From: Notolepis coatsorum
Lineage: Eukaryota; Chordata; Actinopteri; Aulopiformes; Paralepididae
Length of the DNA: 64,000 bases
Reading direction: 5' to 3'
Assembly (NCBI GenBank): GCA_963971535.1
Contig: OZ020589.1
Coordinates: forward strand, 53,184,188 to 53,248,187
Shown here: in pieces, positions 10,160 through 22,730 of the stretch
Numbering within the stretch: position 1 is the stretch's first letter
Layout: each line of letters starts with the position of its first letter
The notes under the pieces: model-generated
Told to the model about the DNA's origin: nothing
Databases searched by the model: none
What the model saw: the letters and a program-made list of their open reading frames with translations, nothing else
Made by a program: the position numbers and the translations under genes

Positions 10160-11087
10160 ATTGATTGATTGATTGATTGATTGAAAACTTTATTAACAGA
10201 TTGCAGAATGGGTACAGTACAGCTCAATACATACAATTGTTAAGGGGATGCAGACCAGAGAAAGACTTTCGTCTTGTTTACATCAGGGTCCCCCATTTTC
10301 AATTCATCGTAACATATATGACATACATGACATACAGATAGACAGTACTGCTACATCTATACATTTATGACATACCAGATTTGCAATTACAGTACTGTTT
10401 GTGATACAAAAAGAGTCCAGAAAAAAAAGAGTATATACATTTGACGTAGAAACTGTACATTGGATTGGGTAGGTGGGGGTGGGGGGGGACTGTACATTGG
10501 AGGTGGTTGGGGGGGGGGGGGGGGGGTTGGGTAGGAGGGGTGGGTGGGGGACACTGTACAACTGTACAAACAAAACTGTACATTGGATTATTGACAAGAC
10601 CATACTTGGTAATTTACTGTACATTGGAGGGGGTTGTGTTCGGACATTTACAGGGGCCAGTTTCGAGTTGCAGTCTCCCTTAGGTGTTTTTTGAAAGTGG
10701 GTAGTGATTCACATTCCTTTACAGCTTTGGGTAGGGCGTTCCACATTGATGTGGCATAATTGCGAAACGTGTTTAGTCCCTTGTTTGAGCCGAATCTGGG
10801 TTTAACATGATTTGTGGAGCTCCCTCTGGTGTTGTGATCGTGGTATTCACTGACCTTTGGGAAGTATTTTGTCATGTACATGGGTACCTTGGTCGTGTAG
10901 TGTATCTTGTAGACCAGGCCCATTGCAAGTTGTTGTACTCTGTCGTCTACTCTAAGCCATCCTAGGTTGTCAAAGTGGGCAGGGGTGAGGTGGGTTCTAG
11001 GAGTAAGGTCAAGCAGTAGTCTGACCAGTTTGTTTTGAGATGTTTGTAATTTTGTTTTTAGCGCCTTTGAGGTGCTTTGGTACCATG
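10160..11087 (-). mobile_element. Family-A LINE, 5'-truncated
   Basis: ATTG tail on the left, 3' UTR with a G-run tract (C-run in sense), then RT C-terminus in frame at 10648-10923 (lacks an internal about 18-bp direct duplicate, reading PTFKKHLRE instead of [13 protein letters not shown]). It interrupts CTTAGAGCA / GCGATAGAACGCC, which is continuous (reverse strand) at about 53258-53285. Confidence 0.92.
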
Positions 11088-11500
11088 GCGATAGAACGCC
11101 AGGTAGTTTGCAGCATAGATATCTATAGATATCAAGGTTTGCAGGCTGTTAGAGGCGGAAATGGACAAAGACACAGCGCGTCACGCGATTCGGGCAAACA
11201 TGTCAGTGGCCAATCAGAGAGTGTCAGTCAGTGGCCAATCAGAGCGCGTCTCCGAGAAATGCGGCTAGGAAAAGAAATAACGCATCTTCTTCCATAGATA
11301 TCTATAAGTGTCTTCTTGAGTAGCCTCCAGCTGCAGCCCTGGAGATTGTTCCAGATTGAGCAACTTCCGCCCGGTCCCACGACATTTCTCCCGGGACAGG
11401 ACAATGTGCGCTGATTGGCGGAAAGTACGGAAGTATCTCGAAGTACGTCTGACGTATCTCGAATGACGTCTGTAAACAATATACAATATTATTAACTCTA
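11088..11500. repeat. Remainder of the older host repeat split by three insertions
   Basis: GCGATAGAACGCCAGGTAG ... GCGGAAATGGACAAAGACAC matches 53205-53285 inverted. Downstream, 11380-11470 (GGACAATGTGCGCTGATTGG) matches 12395-12520 inverted. It also holds two tandem GTGGCCAATCAGAG blocks. Confidence 0.7.
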
Positions 11501-11754
11501 ATAAATAACACGCCTCGCGGGCTCATTATAATACGAGAGCCGTGGGTCTGCATTGTATAGAGCGGATCCCCCGGATTATTACTACTAATATAGTAGTAAT
11601 AATAGTAGTTGGCTAGTTGCGCGCTTCTGGCCACCTCCCGGCTCCCGCAGTGCGCGCATACACACATACTGTATACAGTACGTGCAAAATTAGTTGTCAA
11701 GAGCCAATCGCACAAATAGATCTAGAGTCTGAATATCATATATAGCCTGCTGAT

Positions 11755-11755
<1 letters not shown>

Positions 11756-11824
<69 letters not shown>
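11756..11824. repeat. (CT)n microsatellite
   Basis: About 34 uninterrupted CT units. Confidence 0.98.
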
Positions 11825-11825
<1 letters not shown>

Positions 11826-11871
11826 AGTCAAATCCATTCTGAGAACGGAATGCCGTGCCCGCGACGCGGTC

Positions 11872-11962
11872 TTGATTGATTGATTGATTGATTGAAAATT
11901 GTATTAACAGATTGCAGAATGGGTACAATACAGTACAGCTCAATACACACAATTGTTAAGGG
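11872..11962 (-). mobile_element. Family-A LINE extreme 3' tail (about 90 bp)
   Basis: ATTG repeat, TTAACAGATTGCAGAATGGG and ACACAATTGTTAAGGG; truncated just after. Confidence 0.9.
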
Positions 11963-12035
11963 TATTCCCCCTTCTTCCTGCGTGATTACCAAAGGTAGCC
12001 GCATTTCTGGCAGACGCTCTCTGATTGGGATAAGT

Positions 12036-12328
12036 CCCCCCCCCCCCCACCTACCCAACCTCCTCCGATGTACAGTTTCTACGTCAAATGTATATACTTT
12101 TTCTTCTGGACTCTTTCTGTATCACAAACAGTACTGTATTTGCAAATCTGGTATGTCATAAATGTATAGATGTAGCAGTACTGTCTATCTGTATGTCATG
12201 TATGTCATAAATGTCAATATGAAATGTCATTCATTCATTCATTCACCCTGATGTAAACAAGCCGAAAGTCTTTCTCTGGTCTGCATCCCCTTAACAATTG
12301 TATGTATTGAGCTGTACTCTACTGTACA
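12036..12328 (+). mobile_element. Family-A LINE 3' UTR fragment lacking the end
   Basis: Poly-C plus ACCTACCCAACCTCCTCCG, then the usual UTR to GAGCTGTACTCTACTGTAC, where it breaks before CCCATTCTGC. ATTC repeats (12230-12245) are inserted in the middle, so it may be a chimera. Confidence 0.85.
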
Positions 12329-12394
12329 GGAATGAGAAACAGTCTAAATGGGTTTTAACATTTTAGTTTATTTCATGCGTTCATTTTGACGTTC

Positions 12395-12520
12395 AACGTC
12401 AGACGTACTTCGAGATACTTCCGTACTTTCCGCCATTCAGCGCACATTGTCCTGTCCCGGGAGAAATGTCGTGGGACCGGGCGGAAGTTGCTCAATCTGG
12501 AACAATCTCCAGGGCTGCAG
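12395..12520. repeat. Inverted copy of 11330-11470
   Basis: GTACTTCGAGATACTTCCG through GGGAGAAATGTCGTGGGACC to CTCCAGGGCTGCAGCTGG is the reverse complement of the segment 1 kb upstream, making a long-range inverted pair around the LINE tails at 11.9-12.3 kb. Confidence 0.85.
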
Positions 12521-12532
12521 CTGGACCGTATA

Positions 12533-13315
12533 GACCACTACACTTCCGCGTTACATTGGAGGAGATTGCGGGGGTCAAATGAATGGATGTGGACGAGAGC
12601 CGTGATGGAAGTGGTTGCCGATACGGCTGTGGGGGTGCTAGAGACATGATCGAATAGACGTTTATGCGCCTCGCTCTCCTGAACACGGCGTGACCCATAA
12701 CTAATCGATCAGAACTAAATCGGCAGAGAAAAAGCCCATTTTAAAGCACATATTCCGCATGGACATGCGCAGAGTGCCCATGGAGTCTGGACGACGCGCG
12801 ATGACGCTCGAATGAATGTGGAGTCTGTGGACTGTTCTATCAGAGGGGGGAGCTTCGGTGGCCAGCCGAACAGGATAATGAATAAATGATCCCACTAAAT
12901 GGCCAGACGCGTCTTATGGCGACATCTACAATTACCTCATTGAGTCTCCAGGTAGACTAATGTTTATATAATTTAAGTGCAGCGGTCTGTAGCCACTTAC
13001 ATGACCATCGAAGCTCCCCCCTCTGATGGAACAGTCCACATTCATTCGAGCGTCATTCTCGCGGTGCTTTAAAATGGGCTTTTTCTCTGCCGATTTAGTT
13101 CTGATCGATTGGTTATGGGTCACGCCGTGTTCAGGAGAGCGAGGCGCATAAACGTCTATTCGATCATGTCTCTAGCACCCCCACAGCCGTATCGGCAACC
13201 ACTTACATCACGGCTCTCGTCCACATTCATTAATTTGACCCCCCGCAATCTCCTCCCTGATTTCAGAATCATTGGTCTTCTTCGGCTCTGCATGTAACGC
13301 GGAAGTGCAGTGATC
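12533..13315. mobile_element. Inverted-repeat (palindromic) DNA element just upstream of lsm4
   Basis: The left arm (12533 to about 12862) starts GACCACTACACTTCCGCG; the right arm (about 13004-13315) ends GCGGAAGTGCAGTGATC. Shared inner blocks include CACGGCGTGACCCATAAC / inverted, and GAACAGTCCACATTCATTCG / inverted. Loop about 140 bp. No transposase and no target duplication that I can fix. It ends about 215 bp before the lsm4 start codon. Confidence 0.75.
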
Positions 13316-13529
13316 TGTCGCTCGGATGATGACGCCGCATTGGAACGACGAACGAGGAGCCGCGCGGCATGATGACCTCACCGATCTAACACGTAAGGAA
13401 CGTGATTGGACAGAATGAACGGCACGGCACGCCAATATACTAATATAGCACATTAGTACATACGTCGTCCACACGTTACATTTAACCAAGGAGCAAGTCG
13501 GCTATAAACAACAAATAAAAACAATCATA
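13316..13529 (+). promoter_or_regulatory. lsm4: lsm4 proximal promoter and 5' UTR (inferred)
   Basis: Moderately CpG-rich sequence with an inverted CCAAT box (ATTGG, 13405-13409). The TATAAA at 13503-13508 is too close to the ATG (about 22 bp) to act as a TATA box. The start site cannot be placed from sequence alone. The context directly before the start is ATCATAATGG. Confidence 0.45.
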
Positions 13530-13532
13530 ATG
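13530..13532 (+). CDS. lsm4: lsm4 coding exon 1 (ATG only)
   Basis: ATG is directly followed by a strong donor GTAAGT at 13533. It supplies the initiator Met; exon 2 starts exactly with CTC (Leu2) in phase 0. No other in-phase ATG-donor pair closer to exon 2 fits as well, but this is inferred from family length rather than from transcripts. Confidence 0.7.
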
Positions 13533-16500
13533 GTAAGTAGGACATGTCCTTATGTTTATGAAGACTATAACGATTGAAAAATGCGTGCGTATGTTCAAGA
13601 ATTAAGTGTCTTGGCTTTGTTTAGTTTGGACTGTTAGTGCTAGCTAGGCTAACGTTAGCTCCCTCAGACAGCACCCAGCGTTAGCCCGTTAGCATGCTAG
13701 CTACTAGCTCTCTGCTAAAGTATTATTAACTAACTGCACAGTGGTGGTTTGTAATATATTATATATTAACGTGCCTAACGTTAGCTAACTCACTGGGATA
13801 GTTAGCTTAGCTAACACATAGTAGCATACTACAAAACCTAGGGGTCCACAAAGACGACTTCAAACTTGAAATGGTAACAACCGATGAGGTACTCAAAAAA
13901 ATTGAGCGCCCTCCAACCTAACAAGGCCACTGGCCATGACAACATCCCCTCCAAATTCCTCAGACGCAGCAGCCGCCATCACCCCAGTCATCATATGTCA
14001 TATGGCTCGCCGACAACAAACTATCATTACACATGGGCAAAACAGAGTCCATTCTCTTCGGTTCAAATAACAAACTCAGCAAAACAGACGGCTTCTCAGT
14101 TACAGTGGGTGACAATATTGTCACAAGGAAAGATGAAATTACCTACCTGGGTTCCATCCTAGAGGCTAATCTTTCCTGTGACAAAATGGCATCCAATGTA
14201 ATAAAAAAAAGTCAATCAACGAACTCTATTCTTGTACCGGATCTCCTCCCTGGTAAACAAGAATACCCTGAAGACTCTGGCAGGAGCACTCATTCAAGGG
14301 TACTACGACTATGCTTGCACCTCATGGTACCAAAGCACCTCAAAGGCACTAAAAACCAAATTACAAACATCTCAAAACAAACTAGTCAGACTACTGCTTG
14401 ACCTGACTCCTAGAACCCACCTCACCCCTGCACACTTTGCCAACCTAGGATGGCTTAGAGTAGACGACAGAGTACAGCAACTTGCAATGGGCCTGGTCTA
14501 CAAGATACACTACACGACCAAGGTACCCATGTACATGTCAAAATACTTCCCAAAGGTCAGTGAATACCACGATCACAACACCAGAGGGAGCTCCACAAAT
14601 CATGTAAAACCCAGATTCGGCTCAAACAAGGGACTAAACACGTTTCGCAATTATGCCACAACAATGTGGAACGCCCTACCCAAAGCTGTAAAGGAATGTA
14701 AATCACTACCCACCTTCAAAAACACTCTCAAAGAACACCTACGGGAGACTGCAATTCAAAACTGGCCCCTACAAATGTCCTAACCCAGTTGTACAATAAA
14801 GACCAAGCATGGCTATTCCAATGTACAGCCCCACCCAACCCCACCCCACCTACCCAACCTCCTCCAATGTACAGTTTCCATGTCAAATGTATGTCAGTAC
14901 TCCAATGTACAGTGCCCCCCCCCCCTACCCAACCCCCCCCCCCCCCCCCCCCCCTACCCCAACCCCCCCCCCCCCCCCCCCCCCCCCCACCTCCAATGTA
15001 CAGCCCCACCCCTCCTACCCAACCTCCCCCAATGCACAGTTTCTATGTCAAATGTATATACTCTTCTTCTGGATTTTTTTTTAGTATCACAAACAGTACT
15101 GTATTTGAAAATCTGGTATGTCATAAATGTATAGATGTAGCAGTACTGTCTATCTGTATGTCATGTGTGTCATATGATGAATTGAAAATGGGGGACCCTG
15201 ATGGAATCAAGACGAAAGTCTTAATCAGGTCTGCATCCTCTTAACAATTGTATGTATTGAGCTGTACTGTACTGTACCCATTCTGCAATCTGTTAATAAA
15301 CTTTTCAATCAATCCATCAATCAATCACACACATAATAACCTCTCTATAAAACAGGGGCACGTCCCCAAGGACTTCAAAATTGCGAGAGTGACCCCCTCT
15401 GCACAAAAAGGGCAGCAAATTAGACCCAGGCAACTACCGCCCTGTTTCTATTCTTACCTCCATCTCGAAAGTCATGGAGAAAATAGTCTACGAACAGGTC
15501 GAAAAGTACCTGGCGGAAAAAAATCTAATCTACGAATTCCAATCTGGCTTCAGAACGTCCCACTCCACTGACACATGCCTCCTCTATTTGAACGACCACA
15601 TCAAACAAGAGGTGGACGCGGGCAAATACTGCGGCATGGTCATGCTGGCCCTACAAAAGGCCTTCGACACTGTCAATCACTCCATTTGATTGATTGAATA
15701 GTTTATTGGTTTAGAATGGAAAATCACACATATACATTGGATCACAATATGAAAACAGGTATAACATTTTCTCCATTTACCAATAGGATTTCATAAAACA
15801 CAATAAAGCCATAGGCTTGTTTCCATTGTGGTCCTTCATCATTGGTGTCAGTGGATTTATGTACTGGTGTGTGGGTGTTTGTAGTGTCTGTATGTCAGGA
15901 TGTGTGGTATAAAAACAAAAAAAATACATACAATAATATTCCATTTTATAGACAATAAAAGAATAAAAAAGGAACAACACATTAAATGGATTCTAATGGA
16001 CAAGCTAAAAGCAATTGGTTTTGATAGCTTATCAGTGAGCTGGATGCAATCCTACCTGGAGGGGAGAGAACAGATGGTAGAGGTAAACGGTACTCTATCC
16101 CCCCCCCCCTCACAGTGAGCTGTGGTGTTCCACAAGGAAGCATACTAGGACCGCTACTCTTCCTAATTTATGCAAATGACATGACAAAATGGCATCCAAT
16201 GTAATAAAAAAAGTCAACCAACGAACTAGATTCTTGTACCGGATCTCCTCTCTGGTAAACAAGAATACCCTGAAGACTCTGGCAGGAGCACTCATTCAAG
16301 GGTACTATGACTATGCTTGCACCTCATGGTACCAAAGCACCTCAAAGGCGCTTAAAACAAAATTACAAACATCACAAAACAAACTGGTCAGACTACTACT
16401 TGACCTGAACCCCAGAACCCACCTCACCCCTGCCCACTTTGACAACCTAGGATGGCTTAGAGTAGACGACAGAGTACAGCAACTTGCAATGGGCCTGGTC

Positions 16501-18825
16501 TACAAGATACACTATACGACCGGGGTGCCCATGTACATGTCAAAATACTTCCCAAAGGTCAGTGAATACCACAACCACTACACCAGAGGAAGCTCAACAA
16601 ATCATGTTAAACCCAGATTCGGCTCAAACAAGGGACTAAACACGTTTCGCAATTATGCCACAACAATGTGGAACGCCCTACCCAAAGCTGTAAAGGAATG
16701 TGAATCCCTGCCCACATTCAAAACCGCCCTTAAAGAGCACCTACGGGAGGCTGCAATTCGAAACTGGCCACCATAAATGCCCAAAACCCCCACCACCTCC
16801 TAATAGACAGTCTCCTCCCCATATATATTCCCTCCCCGCCGTATGTATATTTCTCTCCCACCCACCCACCCCCTCCTAATGTACAGTCTCCTCCCCATCA
16901 TATGTATATACTCTGTCAGGATCTAGGGGTAACAGTACTGTAAATTTGAATACCGCTTATGTCACAAATGTATCGGTACTAAATACCTATATGTCCCTAT
17001 GCCATAAATGTCATGTATGTTGTGTATGTCATAAATGTCTATATGAATTGAAAATGGGGGACCCTGATGGAAACAAGACAAACGTCTTTCTCAGGTCTGC
17101 ATCCCCTTAACAATTGTATGTATTGAGCCGTACTGTATTGTACCCATTCTGCAATCTGTTAAATAAAGTTTTCATTCATTCATTGGGTGAATAACTGACG
17201 CTGGAATTGATTGATTTATATTCCTTTATTGATCCCCTTGGGGGGGGGGGGGGGGGGGGGGGTACAGGTAGTAAAAACAACACAAGCAGTGTAAACAAAT
17301 AAGTCAATAATATAATTTACTATCTAACTAACTGAAGTATACAGTATTCCCATAAGGTGCAGTATGCATACGGTAGTGTTATAATTTACTATCTATCTAA
17401 CTAACTGAAGTATACAGTATCACAGTATTCACATAAGGTGCAGTATCCATAAGGTAGTGTTATAATTTACTATCTAACTAACTGAAATATACAGTATCAC
17501 AGTATTCACATAAGGTGCAGTATGCATACGGTAGTGTTATTGAATTATTAGCTGATTGGTTGCCACAGACATTTCCCCCTCAAGACTACGGAATTAGAAG
17601 ACATAGGAGGAGAGAACTGGGGGCGCTGTGGTGTGCGTTCTAAATGTTTTGTGTTCAATTTGCAGCTCCCTCTATCTTTGTTGAAGACTGCGCAGAACCA
17701 CCCTATGGTAAGAAGGACCAATGTCGCCTTCAGTTTTTACTGCACTGTTGTCAACCCTTTCACTGCCACACGACAGCCGGTTAACCCTTTCACTGTGACA
17801 ATACAGAAGGTTAGCCCTTTACTATCACACAACCGACGGCGATGCTCCATCATTAGCTCCGCATTTGCGGAGCTAATGATGGAGCATCGCCGTCGGTTGT
17901 GTGATAGTAAAGGGCTAACCTTCTGTCGTGTGGCAGTGAAAGGGTTAAGAAATAATACGTTTTCTTAGCCAAATGCAGATGCTGTACACGGAAATCTGTC
18001 TTCTTGATGATCAGAAATATGAAAAGTGTTTATTGCCAAGTAAGCTTTCAATTACAAGGAATTTGTCTTTGGTGCATCAACATTAACAACAGACAATTAA
18101 AGTAGAATAAAATCAAATGGAATTCATAAACTAAATTAGAATACAAATATATTATGTAACATGGCTGTGGAATTGTGCAAAACATATGAACAGTGTCGTC
18201 ATACTGTGCAGAGACATTGAACAAGCTATTTATTTCAACAGCATGCCATGCTAACAGGTCAACTGCATTCAGTGCACAGGGGCAGCCTGACGGGACTCCT
18301 TACCGGCACTACTACTAGTCTACTATGCTCATCATCAGTTTTAGCCCACAGGTTGTTTATAGATTACTAATGGCCAGGCAGTTACCTTTGGCAGATAAAA
18401 AGAGGCATGCTTTCATCAAATCTGGACTTTTCAACAGTAGAGAGTGCAGTTTAGTATTGTTGCTTGAGATCGTGTCTGCCAACATCGGCACTGCTTACAT
18501 CCGAGTACATTTGCTCCTGCTCATAATATTTCTATTCCCCGTTTTATATGTGCCCCCCCCCCCCCCCCCCCATATAGAAGTGTAATCTGTTATGTAATCT
18601 GCTGTGACATCCTAATTCACTGAGGCGTTTAATAATGTATCTGTCTAGATGGGTTGGGAATCGATTCACTTTCAATTAAAAGTGTAAACAGAAATGTACA
18701 TACTTAATGATGACGACGGAACATTCATTCTCATTTGTTTGCCAATAGGTTGTGAATAATATGAAAATGTCATGCCAAAAGCTTTTCAGTATTTGAATTT
18801 GAAAGAAAATCCCCTTCCTGAATTA

Positions 18826-18907
<82 letters not shown>

Positions 18908-20371
18908 CCTTTTTAGATGTTTGCTTTCCTGCATAGGAGGCTCTTTTAAATCCATTTCCTTTTGTCAATAACGACTGGTCCAGGTGGCAGGCAGTGCATA
19001 GTATCGATGGCCAAAGAGCAAAACCTACTATCTGCGTATACTATATACTATATACTTTGCGACATGTTTCAACAGTTTTCTCAAAAAACATTCAGATGGG
19101 AGGCTTTGCTCTTCGGCTATTGTTATACTGAATCAGTATTAGCTGGCACAATTGCCCAGTCCTACCTCCATGATTTGTAAAGTTAAATGTTTGCACTAGA
19201 TTATAATTTCACGATCATCACAATGTCGAACGTGTCTTTTAATCTGTCTTTCCTCAGCTGGTGGAGTTGAAAAACGGAGAGACTTATAACGGTCACTTGG
19301 TCAGTTGTGACAACTGGATGAACATCAACCTGAGGGAAGTCATCTGTACGTCGAGGGTAAAGTCCTTATTTAACTTAACCTCTTAAGCCCGAGTGGTTTG
19401 GTACCGGTATGAGATTGATATCACTATAAATCCATCAATACAGAACGTATTAATTAACCCATTCTCTGCCACCACTTTGATCATCCTAAACCAGGGGTCA
19501 GCAACCTTTTTGACATGGAGTGCCTATTTGAAATATAGTTGTAACTAGTGTGCCTCAACAATATTCCATGCATCGTACTTTTTTTTCTCTCATAATCAGG
19601 TCTTTTTAATGATAATTCTTACATTATTACATCATTATTGTTATTGTTATTATTAACAATATTATTATGATGGTTGTATCAACCCTAAATCTGAGTTGGG
19701 GAGGGGGGGGGGGGTGCAATGCAGACAAACAGCTGCATACAGTGCGACCATTTCACTCACATTTGCCCATTCATTTTTGGACACAGCACACACCATAGCT
19801 CCACCTACAGGCCTAATGGAGAACTGTACAAAAATAAATAATAATAAGTTACCCAAACTTAAAAATATTGAGTTCAGTTACTGTGCTCAGTTTTCAATCC
19901 ATAATAAGTTAACAGAAAAATAAGTACACAACCACATTATTTCAACCTAATAAAACTATGTTTATTGTCATTGTTTTAAGAACACAAGTTGACTTGGTAA
20001 TACTCACATTTTGAGTAAGAAAAATGGCTTTTAACATGTGCAATGTTCAATGAAATAATAGAAAAATAAATAATAAAATGTGTTGATTAAGCACTGGTCA
20101 CAATGGTGACCGTAATAATGTTTTTGTTATAAGGCTCTGCAAATGTTACTGAATGATGTAGCAATGTATTTCCAGCTAAATTGAAATAATAAACAAATAA
20201 AGGGTTTCAATTAAATATGTGTACTATTGTCACATGACACAGCTCAGAAGCTCAGAACACCTCAGAACACAGCTTCATCTAACGAGGCGTCGCAAGGTTT
20301 AAGTTTAACTGAGGCTAACGTTAACATGATGGCACACACACAGTGCACACGCAAAGCACACTGTGCTCCAC

Positions 20372-20406
<35 letters not shown>

Positions 20407-20469
20407 GGAGAGAGGGAGAGAGAGGTTCAGCACCACACACACAGTGCACACGCAAAGCACACTGTGCTC

Positions 20470-20510
<41 letters not shown>

Positions 20511-21356
20511 CAGTGGACAGCTCCCCTACACATAATAATAATATATGCGCGATTGTGCGTATGATCTATTATGCGTAGAGCCCTGCATATGCACGTTCAA
20601 GTTAACATGCAAACCGATGTACTTAAGCATTACATCACACGCAGGAGTGGTTTGTGACCAATAAACCATGCCTAGGGGTGGTTGTTAGGCCCGAGGCGCA
20701 GCCGAGGGTCGTTAGACCCCCCTAGGCATGGTTTATTGGTCACAAATCACGACTGCACGTGGTGTAAAGCTTTTATACAACTGCCAGATTCATCCAACCT
20801 TATTTCTATACAATAAACACACATTAATCGAAGATTTATTGAAAAAACCATCCGCCAGAAAAAGTAGTTCCCACAACTCCATGTGGAAGCAGCTTGAAGT
20901 GCATCCAACCAAACTAACACATCCAACTGTGTATTATTGGAATGATTGAGAGAAGTTGCCTCATGTAGAAGCAGCTTGAAGTGCATCCAACCAACTAACA
21001 CATCCAACTGTGTATTATTGGAATGATTGATTGAACATTTTATTACCAGATGCAGAATGGGTACAATACAGTACGGCTCAATACACACAATTGTTAAGGG
21101 AATGCATAGGAAAAAAAAAACGTTTTCTTCGCCCTATTTTTTTATTTATTTCTTTTAGCCTAAACTTAACCAGTTGGAAACCAGGGGTACAGTAATAAAA
21201 TTAGCAATCAACCAATCAATCAATTCAATAGACCATGCTCACTTAAAACAGCGCTGCTTCTCTCTCAGTCTGACTCCCCCGCTGTTGCAGACAGGAGTGT
21301 GTGTGTGTGTGTGTGTGCGTGTGTGTGTGTGTCACAGTGTGTGTGTGCGTGTGTGT

Positions 21357-21397
<41 letters not shown>

Positions 21398-22699
21398 TGG
21401 GTACGCCAGCGTCGGACAGTGAGAGAGAACGCTGCAGTCAGTAGCAAGAAGGAAGTAGAAATTTAAATCAATCAATTAATCTATCAATCAAACCGCGATT
21501 TTTCTTTTGTTCTAGATTGCCTCAAGACCCATCAATTACATCATCCAACATTGTTTAAAGGGCTAACACATTCCCCTTGACAGAATCGCTTCATATTTAG
21601 TCGTTTAGTCGCCATTAACATATCCATTTGTAAATATTATTGGCCACCTTCTTGTGATCCGGCGGAGTGATGTGATGTGGGTCGGTTGTGGGCGGGTCCT
21701 GGGCCAGCAGCGTGGATTGTTGCCAATAAAGACGTGTAAAATGACTGTTTCAGCCAATCAGAATCGAGAAATTTGCATGCCGTTGTATAAAGGAAAATAA
21801 ACAGCAGCCTACCTGTCGCGTCAGTGTTTTGCCTGGCTGAGCTCCGGTTATTTGGGGGGTGTAATTAGTCACTTTAAGCTGGACACATGCTTCGGAGTGG
21901 TCGGTTGTCAATCGACTCCGGGAGGGGTTGAGCACGTACTTCATGTGCGAAAAGATCTGCTCACAGAGGTATGTTGACCCGAAGACCGTCAGCAAAGCCA
22001 TTGCAACGTTCCGTTGACATGGTGGGGATATCTTTTATCCTTGCTTGTATTGTCTCTTTATTTGGCAAGCCTTCAAACAAAACATATGAGGTACAGATAA
22101 AAGCCTATATACGTCGCCATCCGTGAATGGCTCTCCACGTTTTGCAATGCAATGAGCAATGCGATAGCAATTGCTTCAGTTGCGTGTTTTTTAGCGCTTG
22201 TGAACACTTTGAGGGTGCTGGCTTGCTTCCCATACCTGGCGACGGCACGTTTAATGGATTCTGCCTTATCCGCCTGATCCTTGAAACTTGTTTTATGCTT
22301 AGTCTCGAAATGGCGTTTCACAGATGATGTTTGGCAAACTACATTTTCCAAACAGAAAGAACACATAGCACGGTCCTTCTGACGGTCCACAAACCCGTAA
22401 TCGTCTGTCCACGAGGGCTGGAATGTGCGAATTTGCTTTGATTTCTTAGCGGGGGTTGATCATGACACTGCACAGAATGCAACCTCAGCACTGTGTGTTA
22501 CCTGGCGCGACTGCTGCGGGAGGCCGGCGGGAGGCCGGCTACAGCGGAGCACATGGGAACAGCTGATTGCTGTCATAATATAGGGGTGTGCAGAACAGTC
22601 GACTTACAAAAAAGAACCTGTGGGAGGATTTCAACAAGAGATATGCGACAACAGTGCAAAACATTTCACAATAATATTTCAAAGCGAAGTAAAAAAAAA

Positions 22700-22730
<31 letters not shown>

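Noticed and set aside
13503..13508. TATA box for lsm4
   Set aside because: Only about 22 bp before the ATG, too close for a transcription start plus 5' UTR.
17633..17707. Alternative lsm4 start [12 protein letters not shown] in front of exon 2
   Set aside because: These codons are intron sequence ending in a good acceptor (TTTGCAG); the family N-terminus is Met directly before LPLSLL.
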